Below, piece after piece: positions 59,025 through 64,000 of a stretch of DNA of 64,000 bases; position 1 is the first letter of the stretch; every line of letters begins with the position of its first letter. The stretch is from assembly GCA_029718625.1 (NCBI GenBank), contig CM056379.1, positions 67,512,670 to 67,576,669 on the forward strand, given 5' to 3'. The notes beneath the pieces were generated by a model that was not told the DNA's origin, did not search any database, and saw only the letters and a list, made by a program, of their open reading frames with translations. Source of the DNA: Synaphobranchus kaupii. Taxonomy: Eukaryota > Chordata > Actinopteri > Anguilliformes > Synaphobranchidae. Both the position numbers and the translations under genes were made by a program.

Positions 59025-61354
59025 TTTCACAGTTGCTATAGTAGGTAGACGGCCTGTTAAGCAGAGATAGTGTACTTGGTGGATGGCTTACCTGCCATCC
59101 CAACATTTGTATTTCTTTAGTGCCACCACGCAGATTGATTGAGTTTAAACTGCAGGGCTCAAGTCGTGATCTAACTCTCAATCAACCCACCAAGTTTCAG
59201 AACGTTATATCAAACGGTTTTAGAAGTACTAGCATTTGTGCGATAAGCCACGCCTAATGCAAAATCCATTGGCTTCTCATTCGGCCAAGTTTTGACATAC
59301 ACCTTTGTAAAGTAATGCGTGTATGTAGGGAAGCGGTTTGGGTACCCTGAACAGGTTTGGTGCAAATTGGTCTAATTCTGTAGGAGGAGTAGCATTTTAA
59401 GTGTTTTACAAAAAATGCTAATTAGCGGAAAATCGAAGATGGCAGACTTCATGGTTTCTTGAGGCAAATTTGTTGGGCAGGAGTAGCGGGATGTATACAC
59501 CAAATTTTGTGACTGAAGATCAAACGGGGCGTCAGCAGTGGGCGTGTCAATGACTTTTAGTGAATTTTTAAATATTTTCTTATATTTGGATCTCTATAGC
59601 GCCACCACGTGGCTCGATAGGGTTGAAACTAGAGAGATCAGGTCCAGATTCTACTCTTAAAAGACCATCCAAGTTTCATCATTTTCTGTGAAATGGTTTT
59701 GGAATTATTAGCATTTTTGTGATAAGCCACGCCCACTGGATATTTATTGGTTCGTCATTCGGCCATCTTTTAAAATATCAAAATTCTGTTTAGAGCTTTT
59801 ATGAGGCATGGTGTAAGGAGTGTGTTTAACAGGTTTCATGTAAATTGGTCAAATTTTATAGGAGGAGTAGTATTTTAAGTGTTTTACAAGTAATGCTAAT
59901 TAGCGGAAAATCCAATAGGGCTAACTTGATGGTTCCTAGAGGCAAATTTGTTCAGTATGAGCAGCCGGACCTCTATCGCACATTTTGTGACTCTAGATAA
60001 AACGGGGCGTATGCAGTGGGGCGTGTCAATGATTTTTAGTGAATTTTTAAATATTTTCTTATATTTGAATCTATATAGCGCCACCACGTGGCTCAATTGG
60101 GTTGAAACTGTAGAGGTCAATTCCACATGTTACTCTTAATAGATCTACCAGGTTTCATAACTTTCTGTCAAATGATTTTGGAATTATCAGCATTTTTGTG
60201 ATAAGTCACGCCCATTGAAAATTCATTGGATCGTCATTCGGCCATCTTTTAAAATATCACAATTTTGAATATAACTTTTATGAAGCATGGTCTAAGGAGT
60301 TCTTGTCCCACGTTTCATGTAAATTGGCCAAATTTTGTAGGAGGAGTAGTATTTTAAGTGTTTTACAAGTAATGCTAATTAGCGGAAAATCCAATAGGGC
60401 TAACTTGATGGTTCCTTGAGGAAAATTTGTTCAGTATGAGCAGCCGGACCTCTATCCCACATTTTGTGACTCTAGATAAAACGGGGCGTATGCAGTGGGC
60501 GTGTCAATGATTTTTAGTGAATTTTTAAATATTTTCTTATATTTGGATTGATATAGCGCCACCACGTGGCTCGATTGGGTTGAAACTGTAGGGGTCAATT
60601 CCACATGTTACTCTTAATAGATCTACCAGGTTTCATAACTTTCTGTCAAATGATTTTGGAATTATCAGCATTTTTGTGATAAGTCACGCCCATTGAAAAT
60701 TAATTGGCTCGTCATTCGGCCATCTTTTAAAATATCAAAATTCTGAATATAACTTTTATGAAGCATGGTCTAACAAGTTTGTCTACCTCGTTTCATGTAA
60801 ATTAGCCAAATTTTGTAGGAGGAGTAGCATTTTAAGTGTTATACAAAAAATGCTAATTATCGGAAAATGCAATACGGCTGACTTCATGGATTCTTGAGGC
60901 AAATTTGTTCAGCATGAGCAGAGAGACCTGTACACCACATTTTGTGGGCAAATGGACATGCATACAAAATTTTGTGACTCTAGGTGAAACGGGGCGTCGG
61001 CAGTGGGCGTGTCAATGTCAAAATTTTGTCACGTGCACTACAGCGCCAACAGGTGTTCAATCTGCGTCATAATATACTGGATTCAAGAGTTTGGGAATCC
61101 CAACAAGCGTGCCAAGTCTGGTGATTCTAGGACAAACCAGCTCATGGGAATTTTATGTGAAAGGGGAGAAAAAGAAAAAAGAAAAAAGAATCAGAACAAA
61201 AACAATAGGGTACCGGCAGCTTCGCTGCACGGTCCCCTAATAAAAAGAATCAGAACAAAAACAATAGGGTACCTGCAGCTTCGCTGCACGGTCCCCTAAT
61301 AAAGAATCAGAACAAAAACAATATGGTACCGGCAGCTTCGCTGCACGGTCCCCT

Positions 61355-62184
61355 AACTAGAAAAGGTGCAATTACTAAAGTAATTGCAAGTTGGGCTGTA
61401 GCTACAACTTCAGGTCATGTGTACACATGTCTGTTAACGTCAATGTATTGAGAGTGGATTCTTGCGTGCTTCTTTTATGCTCCCGTCCATTCCCTTGTAT
61501 TTGGTGCCCTCTGGTGGTCCAGTTAGATTGTGCAGTCTCTCGTGTCCCATGGTGGAGATCTCATTTTAGAGACGGGGAAGAAGCAGCAGCGTTCATTAGA
61601 CTTTTTCCTCGCACACGTTGCTTAAAAGAACACGATTAAACATAGGCCTAAATAAGTATGGCAGCTACCATTTCAGTATATGAATGTGCATTGATGTATT
61701 TATACAACCATACGTTTCCAAATGACGCATTTTGGCTACATTTGATTTCAGATGTTACACTGCGATATTATGAACAATGGGATATGTCCGTTAATATGAC
61801 GCAGCAATTCGTTTCACGCATCTAGAGAAATGGTTGTGAATTAGCCTAGGTCAGATGCTTAAACCGCCTTACAGTAAATACAGGAATGTTAACAAACATT
61901 AACGTTAACAGCGCATTTTTTCAGACCGGTGTTCAAACTGAAATTCGGACAGGAGGTAGCCTGTAGGCTACATTTTAAGGTTACATTTACATTACAATCA
62001 TTTGGCAGACGCTTTTATCCAAAGCGACGTAGCCTACAATAAGTGCATATTGAAGGTCATTGACGCGACTACAAAGCAAATCCGACAAAGCACAGCTTTC
62101 TCACACCGTAGGAGCTATCGCTAGTAATAAACATGAGAAGTACACAGTCAGCTATACATTCTGAACTATAGAATAACCAAAGGT
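61355..62184 (+). repeat. Duplicated segment, copy 2 (0.83 kb)
   Basis: Copy of 53891-55090 in direct orientation, 7.46 kb away. Its left edge overlaps the last CTAA of the Helitron-like 3' end; its right edge joins inverted Helitron-family sequence (ATACGTCCCGCTACTCCTGC). It includes the L2-type tail at 61985-62105. Confidence 0.92.
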
Positions 62185-63397
62185 ATACGTCCCGCTACTC
62201 CTGCCCAACAAATTTGCTTCAAGAAACCATGAAGTCTGCCATCTTTGATTTTCCGCTAATTAGCATTTTTTGTAAAACACTTAAAATGCTACTCCTCTTA
62301 CAGAATTAGACCAATTTACACCAAATCTGTTGAAGGTACTCAACCCGCATCCCTACATACATGCCTTACTTTACTAAGGTGTATGTCAAAAATTGGCCGA
62401 ATGAGAAGTCAATGAATTTTGCATTGGGCATGGCTTATCACATAAATGCTAGTACTTCTAAAACCATTTGATATAAAGTTCTGAAACTTGGTGGGTTGAT
62501 TGAGAGTTAGATCAAGACTTGAGCCCTGCAGTTTTAACCCAATCAATCCGCGTGGTGGTGCTATAGAAATACAAATGTTGGGATGGCAGGTATGCCAAGT
62601 ACACTATCTATGCTTTACAGGCCGTCTACCTACGAAACCAACTGTGAAAGTTCCTGTAGCTTAGTGGTAGCGCTGTAGTGCATGTGAAAATATTGTGACA
62701 TTTATATGCCCACTGCCGATGCCCCGTTTGAACTAGAGTCACAAATTGTGGTGACCAGGTCCCTCTACTCATGATGAACAAATTTGCCTCATGGATCCAT
62801 GATGTCAGCCATATTGGATTTTCCGCTAATTAGCATTTTTTGTAAAACACTTAAAATGCTACTCCTCTTACAAAGTTTAACCAATTTCAGTGAAACCAGG
62901 TGCACAAAACCCTTATATCATGGTTAATAAAACTTATATACAGAATTTAGATATTTTAAAATATTTCCGAATGACGAGCCAATGAATTTTCACTGGGCGT
63001 GGCTTATCACAAAATTGCTAATAATTCCAAACGGATTCGACAGATAGGAATGAAACTTGGTAGGTCAGTAACATCAGGACTTGACCTCTGAAGTTTCAAC
63101 CCAATCAAGGTACGTGGTGGCGCTATAGAGTTCCGAATATAAACAAATAATTAATAATTCACTTAAACACGCCCACTGCCGATGCCCCGTTTTATAAATT
63201 TGCCTCAAGAAACCATGAAGCCATCTTCGATTTTCTGCTAATTAGCATTTTTTGTAAAAAAAATTTAATGCTACTCCTCCTACAGAATTTGACCAATTTG
63301 CACCAAACCTGTTTGCACCAAACCGAGGGACTCAATTCGCATCCCTTCATACATGCATTACTTTAGTAAGGCCTATGTCAAAAATTGGCTGAATGAG
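62185..63397 (-). mobile_element. Inverted Helitron-family modules
   Basis: ATTTTCCGCTAATTAGCATT, CACTTAAAATGCTACTCCTC and TGGGCATGGCTTATCACA are complements of the copy A/B module motifs and recur about three times. A tRNA-like head (GTTCCTGTAGCTTAGTGGTA) lies near 62650-62670 after GGGATGGCAGGTATGCC. Both family termini are missing. Confidence 0.75.
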
Positions 63398-63400
63398 AAT

Positions 63401-64000
63401 CAGTTATCGCTCCACCTTTCGGCACTCTCAAGGCCCTTGGGTGATAGTACACTTTGATTTTCCCCTCGTTATTCTTCAGCCTTAACTTTTAGTGCAATGC
63501 ATATTAAACCCATATCGGCTAAAGCCTAGCTTTCCTTCTAAGCCCAAGGGAGGGCATCTGTCTAATGTGTATTCCCTGAATCAGCTGAACCTCCTTGTAG
63601 GAAAGAAGTTTTGTCATGGATCAATGACAAAGTTACAAGACCCAATTCTCTCTTGTCTAGTCTTGAACATCTCCAGACAAGAGTATTCTTGCTCTTCAGA
63701 GCAACATGGACTCAGAGCAGAACTGGAATGCCTCAAAGCACAGCATACCAACCTTGTACTTGAGCACGGGACTGTAGGGATTGAACGCAACAAGGTACAT
63801 GCATGATCTGCATTCGGCCAAATCATGCTGTAGCTACCTGGGTCCAATAGCTAGTAAGCATTCATAGTAATGTTCTTATCCTTCATCACAATTTGTATGT
63901 TGGATAGTGATTTCAAGGTATTGTTGTACAATCAGTTTTCGCTGCACCTTTCGTCGCTCTCAAGGCCCATGGGTGATAGTACACTTTGTGTTTCCCCTCA
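63401..64000 (+). repeat. ~532 bp direct repeat reaching the right edge
   Basis: CAGTTATCGCTCCACCTTTC... GGGTGATAGTACACTTTG at 63401-63455 recurs as CAGTTTTCGCTGCACCTTTC... GGGTGATAGTACACTTTG at 63933-63987. The sequence between has a 104-codon open frame (63492-63806) with no recognised domain. Confidence 0.8.

Larger units (their letters stand above)
58371..61356 (+). mobile_element. Helitron-like element, copy B, with three tandem 3' ends
   Basis: It starts directly after the CTAA of copy A with ATATAGCTGCAAGCAGCG. Its middle has ~479 bp modules: GCGCCACCACGTGG-type starts lie near 59119, 59597, 60076 and 60554. The 3' terminus (GGTACC, hairpin, GCACGGTCCCCTAA) occurs three times, ending at 61240, 61299 and 61356, spaced by AAAGAATCAGAACAAAAACA. 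Tandem 3' ends and head-to-tail copies are known in non-canonical Helitrons. The 172-codon minus-strand open frame at 58410-58928 covers tRNA-like DNA and is not a gene. Confidence 0.6.

Overview
This window looks like repeat-dominated teleost fish DNA. It is AT-rich, full of fish-type transposons, carries L2/CR1-type tails (the TTTATCCAAAGCGACGTA motif, four copies) and many GCTAACGTTAGCT and TAGGCTA words, and has no operon-like gene packing. I found no intact host gene. Almost everything that can be named is mobile DNA: one intact retrotransposon, several broken transposase genes, non-autonomous elements bounded by target-site duplications, and tandem repeats. The species cannot be fixed from sequence alone.

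Layout. 1-1990: about 11 units of a ~180 bp satellite. 2.5-4.6 kb: an L2-type tail and a 1.06 kb foldback Tc1-like element. 6.6-7.7 kb: 3' end of an L2/CR1-clade LINE. 7.7-11.05 kb: an LTR fragment joined to a degraded minus-strand DIRS-like tyrosine-recombinase retroelement, itself split by a 349 bp Tc1-type MITE. 11.6-14.2 kb: a repeat with a tRNA-like segment, interrupted by a 1.06 kb element with 32 bp terminal inverted repeats and an 8-10 bp target duplication. 14.65-21.87 kb: a complete minus-strand Ty3/Gypsy chromovirus with near-identical 1437 bp LTRs, GTTAA target duplication, and intact gag and pol joined by a -1 frameshift heptamer. 23.2-26.9 kb: a minus-strand pseudogene of an unnamed coiled-coil plus RNase-H-like protein family, broken by stops, frameshifts and a hAT-type insertion with a perfect 8 bp duplication. 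27.06-32.85 kb: a ~224-234 bp satellite hit by a solo LTR (TSD AATTC) and a 3.2 kb TTAA-flanked piggyBac-like element. 33.9-40.2 kb: a 6.27 kb DNA transposon with a three-part broken transposase gene (charged first exon, pogo-like psq/DDE exon, cysteine-rich last exon). 40.2-45.0 kb: nested Tc1-like, foldback and piggyBac relics. 45.0-46.95 kb: a second copy of the 11.6 kb tRNA-like repeat, with a 206 bp hAT MITE. 48.3-48.6 kb: TATA box plus a BED-finger first exon of a hAT-type gene. 49.2-53.9 kb: unassigned DNA with diverged duplications and microsatellites. 53.9-63.4 kb: two head-to-tail Helitron-like modular elements, the last with three tandem 3' hairpin ends, flanked by a duplicated 0.8-1.2 kb segment and followed by inverted copies. 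63.4-64.0 kb: a ~532 bp direct repeat.

The most noteworthy parts are the probably still active chromovirus, the multi-exon pogo-like transposon, the disrupted unnamed-family gene, and the Helitron-like tandem block whose last 3' end exactly abuts a duplicated flank.
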